A stretch of DNA of 64,000 nt from Planctomycetaceae bacterium UBA6172 (GCA_002422955.1 DITY01000230.1:1-64000); one strand, 5' to 3'. Positions 46,260 through 55,323 are shown, counted from the first letter of the stretch. Numbers and translations are program-made. Notes: a model not told the origin generated them from the letters alone.

Positions 46260-46838
46260 TTGCCCCCTGTGTTAGTCGACCGGCCCACTTTGGTAACCCA
46301 GCATCACCCAGCCCGAGCCCCAGCGATGGTGGTAGCCGCCACCTCTGCAGGGGTCATCGGAAGCGATGGTGTGATGCCCTGGCACTTGGGGCGAGACTTG
46401 GGGCGTTTCAAACGCCTTACGATGGGCGGGGTGCTGCTGATGGGGCGGAAAACCTTCGATTCGATCGGGCGGCCGTTGCCGGGTCGTCAGACTATCGTGC
46501 TGTCCCGGAACCGAGAATGGCGGTACCCGGGGGTTCATGCCGTGTCATCTCCCGGGCAGGCGATGCAGCGGCTCAATCAATTGGCTTCACCGGGATTTGT
46601 GGTAGGGGGGGCCGAGATCTACCGTCTGATGATGCCCTACGTGAGCATGATTTGGCTGACCCAGGTTTGGTCGTCGGCTTCCGGTGACACGCTGATTAAC
46701 TTGGACTGGCCAGAATTTTGCCTTGCGGAAGTGACTCGATTCCCCCAGACGGGGCGGGATTCCGCTCCAACTGAGCTCCAAAAGTGGGTCCGCGGAAAAA
46801 AATCCGCTTTTAAATTGCCGGTCCCCATTGAGTCCTAG
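46260..46838 (+). CDS. folA: Dihydrofolate reductase
   Basis: About 192 residues from TTG 46260; ATG 46326 would begin inside the first strand (MVVAATSAGVIG) and is slightly short for the family, so the true start lies at or between these. DHFR motifs: GVIGSDGVMPWHLGRDLGRF with the substrate-binding Asp, GVLLMGRKTFDSIGRPLPGR, IVLSRN and FVVGGAEIYRLMMPY. It reduces dihydrofolate to tetrahydrofolate with NADPH, for thymidylate and purine synthesis. It lies directly after the TPR gene and just before the ribosomal alpha operon. Confidence 0.9.
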   Translation: MPPVLVDRPTLVTQHHPARAPAMVVAATSAGVIGSDGVMPWHLGRDLGRFKRLTMGGVLLMGRKTFDSIGRPLPGRQTIVLSRNREWRYPGVHAVSSPGQAMQRLNQLASPGFVVGGAEIYRLMMPYVSMIWLTQVWSSASGDTLINLDWPEFCLAEVTRFPQTGRDSAPTELQKWVRGKKSAFKLPVPIES

Positions 46839-46857
46839 GCGAAGTTCGCTCTATATT
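46828..46857 (+). promoter_or_regulatory. Possible sigma-70 promoter for the alpha operon
   Basis: TTGAGT (46828-46833), an 18-base spacer and TATATT (46852-46857). Four of six and five of six bases match the consensus. It overlaps the end of folA and lies 108 bases before the rpsM start. Confidence 0.4.
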
Positions 46858-46943
46858 CTTATCCCCGATTGACAGTAATTTCCCGCAGTCGCGGCCGAAC
46901 AGGTTTTCCGATCCTCGGGAATCAGCCGTCCAACACGAAATGA

Positions 46944-46960
46944 CCGGTTCTACCGGAGGT
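46944..46960 (+). promoter_or_regulatory. rpsM ribosome binding site partly inside a small hairpin
   Basis: GGAGGT at 46955-46960 is an excellent Shine-Dalgarno sequence, five bases before ATG 46966. CCGGT (46944-46948) can pair with ACCGG (46952-46956) around a TCT loop, which would hide the first two bases of the site. Confidence 0.45.
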
Positions 46961-46965
46961 TTTCC

Positions 46966-47349
46966 ATGCCCCGTATGATGGGGGTCGATATCCCCAATGA
47001 AAAGCAGATTCAATATTCTCTAACTTACCTCTATGGCGTTGGTCTCTACACCGCCCGCGAGGTTTGTGAGAAGCTCCAGATCGATCCAGCCCGTCGTGCT
47101 AGCGATTTGTCCGAAGAGGAGTTGAGCCGGATTTCGACGATGCTCGAGCGTGACTACACGGTCGAAGGGCCGTTGCGTCGGCAAGTCACCCAAAACATTA
47201 GCCGTTTGCGGGAGATCAAGTGTTATCGCGGGATGCGGCACCGGGCGAGTCTTCCTGTCCGTGGGCAGCGGACCAAGACGAATGCGAGAACGCGGAAGGG
47301 TCCGCGTAAAACGGTGGCCGGTAAGAAGGGTGTTAAGGATCTGCGATAG
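46966..47349 (+). CDS. rpsM: 30S ribosomal protein S13
   Basis: The protein has 127 residues, near the usual length (about 118-125). It begins [20 protein letters not shown] and shows the S13 signature [26 protein letters not shown] region near residue 85, and the basic C-terminus that reaches the tRNAs in the ribosome ([14 protein letters not shown]). It sits in the head of the 30S subunit and contacts the 50S subunit. It is the first gene of the alpha operon here; a gap of 227 bases to rpsK follows. Confidence 0.97.
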   Translation: MPRMMGVDIPNEKQIQYSLTYLYGVGLYTAREVCEKLQIDPARRASDLSEEELSRISTMLERDYTVEGPLRRQVTQNISRLREIKCYRGMRHRASLPVRGQRTKTNARTRKGPRKTVAGKKGVKDLR

Positions 47350-47576
47350 CTCCTCGTCGGTCGTGACTAGCACGTGGCTGTTTGCGGCTCGGATGGGATT
47401 GCTAACTGGGTTTATGGCCTGGTGCCGCGATCGATGTTTTTTGCCGGCCGGGTTCTCGGCGGGCTTTGTTGATTGGCGTGGAGTTTGTTGTCGGCGGCGG
47501 TGTGGGTTCGGTCCCGCGTCGTGCAGTCGCTTTGAAGGTTTTTAGAGTCAGTTAATACGATTCGGCAGGTTTCGCG

Positions 47577-47960
47577 GTGGCAAAAACAAACAAGAAAAAG
47601 CGTGTTCGTAGAAACGTTAGCAGTGGGGTTGTTCACATCCACAGCACCTTCAACAACACGACGGTGACGATTACGGATCCCCGCGGAGATACGCTTTGTT
47701 GGGCGACCGCTGGCACCTCTGGATTCAAGGGGAGTCGTAAGAGCACGCCATTTGCTGGTCAGTGTGCGGCTCAGCAGGCGGCGGAGAAGGCCACCAAGTT
47801 CGGGATGCGGGACGTTGAAGTTCGGGTCAAGGGGCCCGGGTCGGGGCGTGAAAGTGCAATCACTTCGTTGCAGGCTGCTGGTCTGAACGTCAAGTTGATC
47901 GAGGATGTGACGCCGATTCCTCATAACGGTTGTCGTCCTCGCAAGAAACGCCGCGTCTAG
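47577..47960 (+). CDS. rpsK: 30S ribosomal protein S11
   Basis: The protein has 127 residues with a GTG start ([20 protein letters not shown]). Conserved S11 stretches are [27 protein letters not shown] and the C-terminal signature [16 protein letters not shown]. It forms part of the platform of the 30S subunit near the mRNA exit and the Shine-Dalgarno helix. In most bacteria rpsD follows; here the next gene is rpoA. Confidence 0.97.
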   Translation: MAKTNKKKRVRRNVSSGVVHIHSTFNNTTVTITDPRGDTLCWATAGTSGFKGSRKSTPFAGQCAAQQAAEKATKFGMRDVEVRVKGPGSGRESAITSLQAAGLNVKLIEDVTPIPHNGCRPRKKRRV

Positions 47961-48037
47961 TTGCGGGTGGCTAGCGGTTGTACCGTCCGCTGTCCGAGTT
48001 GTCCGTCCACATTTACCCGAAATAGAGGTTTTCCCCG

Positions 48038-49024
48038 ATGCACATTCGATGGCGCGGAATGGAGCTGCCAGGAACTCTGGAAGTCGACCGGCAGTCGTTG
48101 ACGTCCAATTACGGAAAGTTCATTGCCGAACCCTTCGAACGTGGTTTTGGCGCCAGCGTTGGAAATAGTCTGCGGAGAGTTTTGCTTAGCAGTCTCATGG
48201 GGAGTGCCGTAACTCAGATTAAAATTCGGGGTGCTCAGCACGAGTTCACGACCATCGAGGGTGTGGTTGAAGACGTTACGGACATCGTTCTGAACGTGAA
48301 AAGCCTGATCGTTCGAAATCTCAGCGAAGCGACCCGCGTGATTACGCTGGAAAGCAATAAGGCTGGGGTCTTGACGGGGGCGGATATCGAGACTGATGCC
48401 GATGTGGAGATCGTCAACAAGGATCACGTGATCGCGACGCTCACTCGCGATGTCCCTTTCATGATGGAAATGGTCGTCGAGAATGGGCGAGGCTATGTGC
48501 CCAGCACTGAGCATAGCGTGGTAGATCACGAGATCGGTATCATTCCGGTCGACGCGGTTTTTAGTCCGGTTACGCGAGTTCGTTACCAAGTCGAAGACAC
48601 CCGCGTCGGGCAAAAGACGAATTACGACCGGTTGATTCTCGAAGTTTGGACCGACGGTTCGGTGACGCCCGAGCTGGCCTTGATCGAGGCCGCGAAGATT
48701 CTTCGAAAGCATCTCAATCCTTTCGTGCAGTATCGAGAGCTGGGGCCGAGTATTTTTTCGGCAGGTCGCGGTGGTGCTGGTTCCGCCGAGGCACAGCTCG
48801 AGAGCAAGCTGAACATGAAGCTGGCGGAGCTTCGTCTGTCTGTTCGTGCGAACAATTGTCTCGAGAGCGAGAATATCGCTACCTTGCGAGATTTGGTTCA
48901 GCGGACGGAGGACCAGTTGCTGGAAGTTCGAAACTTCGGAGACACCACTCTCAATGAAGTTCGTGAAAAACTTGCCCAATATGGTTTGCACCTCGGGATG
49001 CGAGTGCCATCCAGTGCTCTTTAG
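48038..49024 (+). CDS. rpoA: DNA-directed RNA polymerase alpha subunit
   Basis: The subunit has 328 residues, the normal length. The N-terminal domain includes [19 protein letters not shown], typical of alpha dimerisation, and [18 protein letters not shown]. The C-terminal domain (about 255-315) holds [20 protein letters not shown] and [16 protein letters not shown], the DNA- and activator-binding helices. It nucleates polymerase assembly and contacts UP elements. ATG 48038 has GAGGTT about ten bases upstream. A long open frame on the opposite strand is a codon-bias artefact. Confidence 0.98.
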   Translation: MHIRWRGMELPGTLEVDRQSLTSNYGKFIAEPFERGFGASVGNSLRRVLLSSLMGSAVTQIKIRGAQHEFTTIEGVVEDVTDIVLNVKSLIVRNLSEATRVITLESNKAGVLTGADIETDADVEIVNKDHVIATLTRDVPFMMEMVVENGRGYVPSTEHSVVDHEIGIIPVDAVFSPVTRVRYQVEDTRVGQKTNYDRLILEVWTDGSVTPELALIEAAKILRKHLNPFVQYRELGPSIFSAGRGGAGSAEAQLESKLNMKLAELRLSVRANNCLESENIATLRDLVQRTEDQLLEVRNFGDTTLNEVREKLAQYGLHLGMRVPSSAL

Positions 49025-49138
49025 TTGTTAGTCTGCTTTATTTACGTCTCCTTTCGCGCTGCGGGTTGCAGAGCGGGGTGGCCTTTTTGAGACACGTTCA
49101 CTTCATCAGTTTGGTTGCCAACGGCAACGGATCGAATC

Positions 49139-49717
49139 ATGCGACATCGAAGAAAAAGTCGGCGGTTGGGTAGAAGCTCCAGCCATCGCAAGGCACTTTT
49201 GAAAAATTTGGCCAGCGCGATTTTCCTAACCGAGCGTGATGCGGAAGGTGCGGATAATGCACCTAAGGTCCCCGGTCGGATCGTGACCACCTTGGAAAAG
49301 GCAAAAGAGGTTCGTCCGCTCGTTGAAAAATGCATCACCATCGCCAAGAATTCGCTCCCAGCCGCCGAAGAGGCAAAGCAATTCGCCTCCGCCGCACTGC
49401 GTGGAAGCGACGACTACAAGTCGTGGCGGAAGAGCGATCAGTGGCAAAAGTGGGCCGCTGCTAGAGCGCCGGTGGTTAACGCCCGTCGTCGGGTGTTGCA
49501 GCTGATCGGAGATAAGGACGCTACTCGGGTTCTCTTTGATCGTGTCGCTTCCCGGTTCTCGGACCGACCGGGCGGTTATACTCGAATTGTTCGACTTGCT
49601 ACGCCGCGACTTGGTGACGCCGGTACGCGCGCGATTCTTGAGTTCGTTGGGACGAATGATCGTCTGAAGAAGAAGAGTGTCAAGCCGGCATTCGCTGCGG
49701 AGGGAGTCACAGAGTGA
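49139..49717 (+). CDS. rplQ: 50S ribosomal protein L17, with internal insertion
   Basis: The protein has 192 residues from ATG 49139 (MRHRRKSRRLGRSSSHRKAL). The L17 core is intact: KNLASAIFLTERD, GRIVTTLEKAKEVRPLVEK and the C-terminal SRFSDRPGGYTRIVRLATPR. Between the second and third block it has an insertion of about 39 residues (PAAEEAKQFASAALRG to AAARAP), giving a longer protein than the roughly 127 residues of E. coli L17. It lies near the peptide exit of the 50S subunit. It is the last gene of the alpha operon. Confidence 0.95.
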   Translation: MRHRRKSRRLGRSSSHRKALLKNLASAIFLTERDAEGADNAPKVPGRIVTTLEKAKEVRPLVEKCITIAKNSLPAAEEAKQFASAALRGSDDYKSWRKSDQWQKWAAARAPVVNARRRVLQLIGDKDATRVLFDRVASRFSDRPGGYTRIVRLATPRLGDAGTRAILEFVGTNDRLKKKSVKPAFAAEGVTE

Positions 49718-49809
49718 CGCCCATCTGTAAGTTTCCGAGTTTCCCAATTTCGTTGTTTTTCGTCTTGCGACGCGGCTCCTAAGTCGCGTATGACGCACAT
49801 TAGTGATCG

Positions 49810-49828
49810 ACCCGATGGATCGGGTTTT
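49810..49828 (+). terminator. Probable terminator after the alpha operon
   Basis: ACCCGA (49810-49815) pairs with TCGGGT (49820-49825) around TGGA, followed by TTT. It lies between rplQ and the next gene, 92 bases beyond the rplQ stop. The U-run is short, so it may leak. Confidence 0.5.
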
Positions 49829-49857
49829 CGAGATGTTTCAGCGCAGGGAGTGTGCTC

Positions 49858-50313
49858 ATGTCCGACAAACACAACAGGTTTTTTCAGGCGGCTGATGAGC
49901 GGCTTGGTACGAGCCGTCAACGCTCCTGTTCATTAGCCGTTTTGGTCGAATGCGTCGTTTCTCCCCTCTTGAGGGAGCATCCCACGCCGATCCTCTTTGA
50001 GCTCAATGTCCCCATCGATTTGGTCACCACCACCGACCAAGCAAGATTGGCGGACGTTGTCCGCAGTTTGGTCAAGAGTTCGTTGGAGCAGATGACCGAG
50101 GGCGGGGAGCTGACGGTGACGGGATGTCAGACTTCACACGGGGTGGAGTTGGAGATCGCGGATACCGGAGGCGATCTGGACAGTCGGGGGCATAAGTTTT
50201 CGATCGCCGTGGCTGCTTTGGGATGCAAGCCACAGTGGCAGAGTTGCCCGCAGGGTGGAGTGGCCGTGACTTTGACATTGCCGTTTCAGGACTCGGTTCG
50301 GAAGGCGGCCTAG
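49858..50313 (+). CDS. Degenerate histidine-kinase-like ATPase domain protein
   Basis: The product has 151 residues from ATG 49858, with AGGGAG about eight bases upstream. The middle has the outline of a HATPase_c domain: DQARLADVVRSLVKSSLEQM where the N-box Asn is expected, TEGGELTVT, and ELEIADTGGDL as a D-box. The Asn is replaced by Ser and a clear glycine-rich lid is missing, so nucleotide binding is doubtful. No HisKA domain is present. It lies between the ribosomal operon and fliF, so a regulatory role near the flagellar genes is conceivable. A weak call. Confidence 0.6.
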   Translation: MSDKHNRFFQAADERLGTSRQRSCSLAVLVECVVSPLLREHPTPILFELNVPIDLVTTTDQARLADVVRSLVKSSLEQMTEGGELTVTGCQTSHGVELEIADTGGDLDSRGHKFSIAVAALGCKPQWQSCPQGGVAVTLTLPFQDSVRKAA

Positions 50314-50608
50314 GTTCCCGGCGGTTCGTCGCTCAACGGCGCACGGGCTTCTGGGCCGCTGTCGTAGGTCGGGCGTTATTCGAGAGTCCTTCGATTTCTT
50401 AAGTTTGTCTCCCGTTACCGGTTTTCCACCATTTAAGTTTTGCGGCCCGACTCCGTTGTTCGGCGTCTGGGTCGCGTCGGGTATCGGGTGGTTGATTTGA
50501 GCATCGGTGGGGCTCGTCGGCCGGGTTTGCAATGGTGATCAACGCGGCAATTTCATTTCATCACGCGATGGTTTGGCCATTGAGTTCCATCGCGAATTTG
50601 AAACGATC

Positions 50609-53221
50609 ATGAAATCCCTCGTCCAGGCGTATGATTGGCTGCAAACGGCGATTCGGGTAATGCCGGTGGCATCCCGGTGGACGAGCGCCGGTCTGTTGGT
50701 GGTGATCGTCATCGGATTGGCGTGGACCCTTGGCTCGGATTCGGTTGAGGATTCTGAGTATCTTTTTGGGGGGCGGTCGCTGACGGAATCCGAAGCTGAC
50801 TTGGTCGAGATGGCCTTCAGCGAAGCCGGTTTGAGTGCTTGGGCTCGCGAAGACGGACGGCGGATTCGTGTGCCGTTGGTCAACCGCAACGAGTACTTCT
50901 CAGCTCTGAGCGATTCGGCCTCACTCCCGCTGTCGCTGCGGTCGCGGGTTCAGGAGGCCATCGAGCAGGCGAGTCCCTTCGAATCGAGGGAACAACGACA
51001 AGCCCGAGAGTCCTACGCGAAAGCTCAAGATCTCGGTCGGAAAATCAGTGCTTTTCCCGAAATTCGATGGGCCAGTGTTGAATATGACCGTGGCGAACGA
51101 CCAGGGTTGTCCCGTTCTCGATCTCAGTCCGCGAGCGTTTTCGTTTCCCCCGAAGGAACGGATCCGTTGACCAATTTCCGGGTCAATATGATCAAGGAGC
51201 TGGTTCGAGCCTCTTATGCCGATATGCGAAGCGATGATGTCGTAGTCATCGACACCAACGCTTCGGAGATCGATCCCTCACGGGAGGACGAAGATCCAGT
51301 GCTGCGCAAGCGACTGGAGGAGGAAAATGCGTACGAGCAGAAAGTTCAGAACGCCTTGACGGGGTACGGCCCCATTCGCGTTACCGCCCATGCCGAGCTG
51401 GATGTGGACCCGACGATCGATTCGGGAAGCCAGGGAAATGAACTCGTTGGCGGCTCGCCAGATTTTCGTGGCCGTGTCTTGGCAGCCGCGACGCCCGAGT
51501 CGGAAAGCTTGGGAGCCGAAACGCGTGAGGTTGGTAGTCGACGCCTTACTTTGGCCCAGCCGCAGGACTATCGGGTGGGGGCCGCAAACCAAGCGGTTGG
51601 CCCGGGGGGGAATACGGAATCAGAGCGGACTCGGCTGACTAACGTTCAAGTCAAGCGGATTCGGATCTCGGTCGGTTTACCAGCCAGCTACTACGACCAA
51701 ATTTTGTTACAAGACTTTCTTCGGGAGAATCCTGAGAAGGCAGCGGTCGAAATGCCAATGCCGACCGACGAAATGCGCCAGCGGAAACGGGTTGAAACCG
51801 AAAACCAGATCAAGGCGGCCGTCACGCCGTTATTGCCAACGAGCGTCCCAGACGATGATGCCGTTCCTCTCGTAAGTGTCTGGGATTACCCCGATCTGCC
51901 GCAACCGAGTGTGGCTGAAAGCGCTGAGTACACAGCCGGTGAGGGGATGGTGAGTTGGGTGTCCGACTCGTGGCGGGTGCTCGCATTGTTGGGGTTGTTT
52001 GCAATTGCAATCGCTGTTCCGGTCGTACGTTTACTTTGGCCTCTGGGCAGGCCTGGGCTTGATCAGAACCAGTCCCCAACTTCTGAGTTCTCAAGATCGG
52101 CTGATCAACTGGATGGGGTTCCTCGCTTCGAGCCAGAGCGAGGTGCGACCGCTGGCACGCCAGATTTTGTTGCCGACACCTCGCCAGCGACGCTGGCTGA
52201 GCGGTCGGACGCCGCGGAGATCGTGTTTTCGCAAACGGCACGTCAACGATCCGATTCGACAACCGGCTCCAGACGTCGATCCTCAGCCACAGAAGAGGAC
52301 AGCGATCCATTGCAATTTCTTAGCCAGGTAGATGACGAAATCCTGGCCCAGCGAGTGCGCGAAGAAAACCCTCAAACGCTCGCGATCATCCTGGCAGCCA
52401 TGGCGCCTGATAAAGCAGCTCGACTCTTGTCCAGCCTTGGGCCAGCGTTGCGTGCGGAGGTGATGAAAAGGATTGCGAAGCTCGACGTCCCCTCACGTGA
52501 AGTATTGAGTGACATTGCCTCTCAACTCCGCCACCGACTACTTTCGGCGCCCAGCCAGGTCCCAGGATTCCCAAGTCAATGGGAATCTTTGGAGGAGAAG
52601 ACGTCGGGACCAAATCTTGGTGGTACCCGGGGGCAAGGCATCCTGAATTCAATCTTGGCCGAGATGCCTGAAACTGCGAAACCGCGGGCTGAACGGCCGA
52701 CTAACTGGTACGAAGTCCCTTCGGGACTCGGTTCGATCAGCCCTGCAGGATCCATTCGCGATTCGCGAGCCAAAGTCGATGTGGCGCCGACGGCAAGTGA
52801 TCCTTTCAAAGTCGGTCATATCATCGGTTCCGACTTCGAAGGGACGGGAGTCGAGTCCCGCGAGTCCCGCTCGGCGGCTGCCCAACGAGCGCATGACCGG
52901 TTGTTGACGGTTCCGGTTGTTCGGCTGCGTGAGGCTTTGGCAGCTGTCGAATCTCGACAGGCCATCTTGGCTTTGTGCGGTTTACCGCAGTCCAAGGCGG
53001 ACGCTGTCCTGAACCTGCTTTCCTGGGGGCAAGCCCGTCGGGCGAGAAAACAGCTTTCCAGAATTGGGAGTATCGAGCTTCGCGATATCGATCAATCGCT
53101 GGAACTGGTCGCTCGCCAGTTGGATTCAGAGGAAACGCTTTCAGGAAAATTTTCTCCCGTTCCGCCAACTTCCGCATCGCCAGGTCAAGCTTCCAGCATC
53201 AAGTTGGCCAAGGCTGCATAA
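50609..53221 (+). CDS. fliF: FliF-FliG fusion: flagellar M-ring protein joined to motor switch protein
   Basis: The product has 870 residues from ATG 50609. Residues 1-45 hold the first membrane helix (SAGLLVVIVIGLAWTL). The FliF/YscJ ring-building domains follow (YLFGGRSLTESEADLVEMAF, IRVPLVNRNEYF), then FliF C-terminal parts and a second helix near 455-475 (VLALLGLFAIAIAVPVV). After a Ser/Thr/Pro linker, residues about 567-645 form a FliG middle domain (ENPQTLAIILAAMAPDKAAR, then MKRIAKLDVPSREVLSDIA), and about 765-845 resembles the FliG C-terminal domain. Normally FliF and FliG are separate and join at the FliF tail. Its neighbours fliH, fliI and fliJ support the flagellar role. Confidence 0.9.
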   Translation: MKSLVQAYDWLQTAIRVMPVASRWTSAGLLVVIVIGLAWTLGSDSVEDSEYLFGGRSLTESEADLVEMAFSEAGLSAWAREDGRRIRVPLVNRNEYFSALSDSASLPLSLRSRVQEAIEQASPFESREQRQARESYAKAQDLGRKISAFPEIRWASVEYDRGERPGLSRSRSQSASVFVSPEGTDPLTNFRVNMIKELVRASYADMRSDDVVVIDTNASEIDPSREDEDPVLRKRLEEENAYEQKVQNALTGYGPIRVTAHAELDVDPTIDSGSQGNELVGGSPDFRGRVLAAATPESESLGAETREVGSRRLTLAQPQDYRVGAANQAVGPGGNTESERTRLTNVQVKRIRISVGLPASYYDQILLQDFLRENPEKAAVEMPMPTDEMRQRKRVETENQIKAAVTPLLPTSVPDDDAVPLVSVWDYPDLPQPSVAESAEYTAGEGMVSWVSDSWRVLALLGLFAIAIAVPVVRLLWPLGRPGLDQNQSPTSEFSRSADQLDGVPRFEPERGATAGTPDFVADTSPATLAERSDAAEIVFSQTARQRSDSTTGSRRRSSATEEDSDPLQFLSQVDDEILAQRVREENPQTLAIILAAMAPDKAARLLSSLGPALRAEVMKRIAKLDVPSREVLSDIASQLRHRLLSAPSQVPGFPSQWESLEEKTSGPNLGGTRGQGILNSILAEMPETAKPRAERPTNWYEVPSGLGSISPAGSIRDSRAKVDVAPTASDPFKVGHIIGSDFEGTGVESRESRSAAAQRAHDRLLTVPVVRLREALAAVESRQAILALCGLPQSKADAVLNLLSWGQARRARKQLSRIGSIELRDIDQSLELVARQLDSEETLSGKFSPVPPTSASPGQASSIKLAKAA

Positions 53222-53300
53222 AGTTAACGTCGTCAGTGGAGTGGAATCTCCCTGAGCTTCGCATCTGTCACTCGCCTCTTTGATTGCTAAATTTGAAGCC

Positions 53301-53990
53301 ATGGCTGCCATTCTCAAGCCTCATGCCGCTGCTGTCGTACATGGGAGTGTTGCCCCATCTGGCCTGGCAGGCTTCAACTTCGAGGACCTTTCGAAGCAAG
53401 CCAAGGGACAACTTGAAGGCTGGCGTCAGGAGATCGTTCAGCTGCGTGAGCAGGCGATCCGCGAAGCCCACGAACTCCGCCAACACGCCCACAACGAAGG
53501 CTTGCTCGCCGGGAGGGCCGAGGCTGCGCTGGAAGCGGAGGCTCGGCTGAATCAGGAAATCGATACGAGGATGAGTCAGCAGGGGGCAGTCTCTGAGGCG
53601 ATGGTCCGTCAACTCAGCGAGATTCACGAGCAGTGGATGACTCAGTATGCGGAAACGCTAATTGAAACAGCGGTCGGGATTGCACAGCGAATCATTCGGC
53701 GACGGTTGGAGCGTGAACCGGAGATCATCGCAGATTGGGTAGCCGAAGCGTTGTGGGCATCCCGTTCGGCTAACCGATTGGTCGTTGCGGTTCATCCCGA
53801 AACGCTCGCTGAGATGGGACCGAGCTTGGAAGAACTTTTGTCGCAGCCCGGATTGCCCGAGGATACAACTCTCGTAACCGACGAATCGGTTCCTCGGGAA
53901 GGGGTGGTGATTCGACAGCATGGAGGCGAGGTAGCCGCGACTTTAGAAGCTCAACTGGCTCGTCTCGCCGAGGTCTTAAAGGATGCTTAG
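53301..53990 (+). CDS. fliH: Flagellar assembly protein FliH
   Basis: The protein has 229 residues from ATG 53301 (a TTG at 53280 adds seven). It has an N-terminal segment followed by a long coiled coil (about 30-110: QLREQAIREAHELRQHAHNE) containing GxxxG-like small residues, and a C-terminal V/A-ATPase E-subunit-like domain (TLIETAVGIAQRIIRRRLE, REGVVIRQHGGEVAATLEAQ). FliH binds and restrains the FliI ATPase and docks it to the export gate and C-ring. It lies 79 bases after the fliFG fusion and overlaps fliI by eight bases. Confidence 0.85.
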   Translation: MAAILKPHAAAVVHGSVAPSGLAGFNFEDLSKQAKGQLEGWRQEIVQLREQAIREAHELRQHAHNEGLLAGRAEAALEAEARLNQEIDTRMSQQGAVSEAMVRQLSEIHEQWMTQYAETLIETAVGIAQRIIRRRLEREPEIIADWVAEALWASRSANRLVVAVHPETLAEMGPSLEELLSQPGLPEDTTLVTDESVPREGVVIRQHGGEVAATLEAQLARLAEVLKDA

Positions 53991-55323
53991 TTTGCCACCG
54001 CTGCCACCGCCACTTGCGCTTCGACGGAGGATCGAAATGACCTCGCCGTTGGCAATTCGGGGGCGCATCACTTCGGTTGTTGGTGGCAATGTTGTTGTCG
54101 AGGGGATGATCGCCCCGCTGGGATCGATTATGAGAATCGATTCGGTACATGGACGGTCCTGCGTTGCCAGGGTGATCGGATTCCACGGAGTCTGTCCGAT
54201 GTTGGCTCCGTTGGGAGATTTTGGCGCGTTTCGCGCGGGCGATTTGGTGACACTGATCGCAGATACTTTGCGGATTCCAGTTGGCCCACAGTTGCTCGGC
54301 AGGATATTGGATGCGTTAGGGCGACCGATCGATAGCAAGCCGTTGCCGCGTGGCCTGGCGGCTTGTACTGACGATACCCCTGCCCCGCCCTCCCTTTCCA
54401 GGCCTCCGATTGACGAGGCGTTGTCGACCGGCGTCAAGGCAATTGATGCCATGTTGACTATCGGCCGCGGCCAAAGGATGGGCATCTTCGCTGGTTCAGG
54501 AGTGGGCAAAAGTACCCTGCTCGGGATGTTGGCTCGAGGTGCAGAAGCGGATGCAATTGTGATTGCCATGGTTGGCGAGCGGGGGCGGGAGGTGCGTGAG
54601 TTCGCCGAACGGACGCTCGGTCCCGAAGGGATCGCTCGGAGTGTCATCATCGTTGCTACCAGTGACCAGCCCGCGGCGGTGCGAGTGCAGGCGGCCTGGA
54701 CTGCCAGTGCGATTGCCGAATCGATGCGGGATTCAGGAAAGCACGTTCTCTTACTCGTCGATTCGATTACTCGCATGGCCATGGCCCAACGAGAACTTTC
54801 GCTGGCTGCGGGTGAACCGGTAACCACGCGTGGTTATACCCCCAGTGTTTTCTCCCTACTTCCACGCTTGATCGAACGGGCTGGCAGGACGGAATCCGGC
54901 TCGATCACCGCGTTCTATAGCGTGCTGGTTGAGGGCGATGATATGAATGAGCCCATAGCCGATACGGTGCGAGGTCTACTGGACGGTCACATCGTGCTCA
55001 GTCGGGGGTTAGCCAACGAGGCCCATTGGCCTGCGATCGATGTTCTGGAGAGCGTCAGTCGGCTTCAGCCTCATCTGGTTGAGAGTCACGTCATGGCGGC
55101 TGCCGAATCGCTCCGAAAGGATTTGGCTGAATATCAACGCCATGCCGAGTTGATCTCGATCGGAGCGTACCGGCCGGGCGTACAGCCTCAGCTGGATCGA
55201 GCGATCGCGATTCGGGAATCCGCCCAATCCTTGCTTCGTCAAGGATCGAATGAATGCTATTCGCTTGAGCAGAGTCAATCCGCTCTGGTAGCGATGGGCC
55301 AAGTGGTCCCGCCTGTGCGATGA
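53983..55323 (+). CDS. fliI: Flagellum-specific ATP synthase FliI
   Basis: The protein has 446 residues and belongs to the F1-beta-like ATPases that energise the flagellar type III export. Motifs: LGRILDALGRPID, Walker A AGSGVGKSTL, the catalytic Glu in VGERGREVREF, Walker B HVLLLVDSITRMAMAQRE and SGSITAFYSVLVEGDDMNEP. The final region (SALVAMGQVVPP) is normal in length for the family. It begins inside the end of fliH (ATG 53983). Confidence 0.96.
   Translation: MLSLPPLPPPLALRRRIEMTSPLAIRGRITSVVGGNVVVEGMIAPLGSIMRIDSVHGRSCVARVIGFHGVCPMLAPLGDFGAFRAGDLVTLIADTLRIPVGPQLLGRILDALGRPIDSKPLPRGLAACTDDTPAPPSLSRPPIDEALSTGVKAIDAMLTIGRGQRMGIFAGSGVGKSTLLGMLARGAEADAIVIAMVGERGREVREFAERTLGPEGIARSVIIVATSDQPAAVRVQAAWTASAIAESMRDSGKHVLLLVDSITRMAMAQRELSLAAGEPVTTRGYTPSVFSLLPRLIERAGRTESGSITAFYSVLVEGDDMNEPIADTVRGLLDGHIVLSRGLANEAHWPAIDVLESVSRLQPHLVESHVMAAAESLRKDLAEYQRHAELISIGAYRPGVQPQLDRAIAIRESAQSLLRQGSNECYSLEQSQSALVAMGQVVPPVR

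Noticed and set aside
47957..48991. A 344-residue open frame on the minus strand opposite rpoA
   Set aside because: It is exactly antisense to a certain gene, has no recognised domain or ribosome binding site, and arises from codon bias of rpoA.
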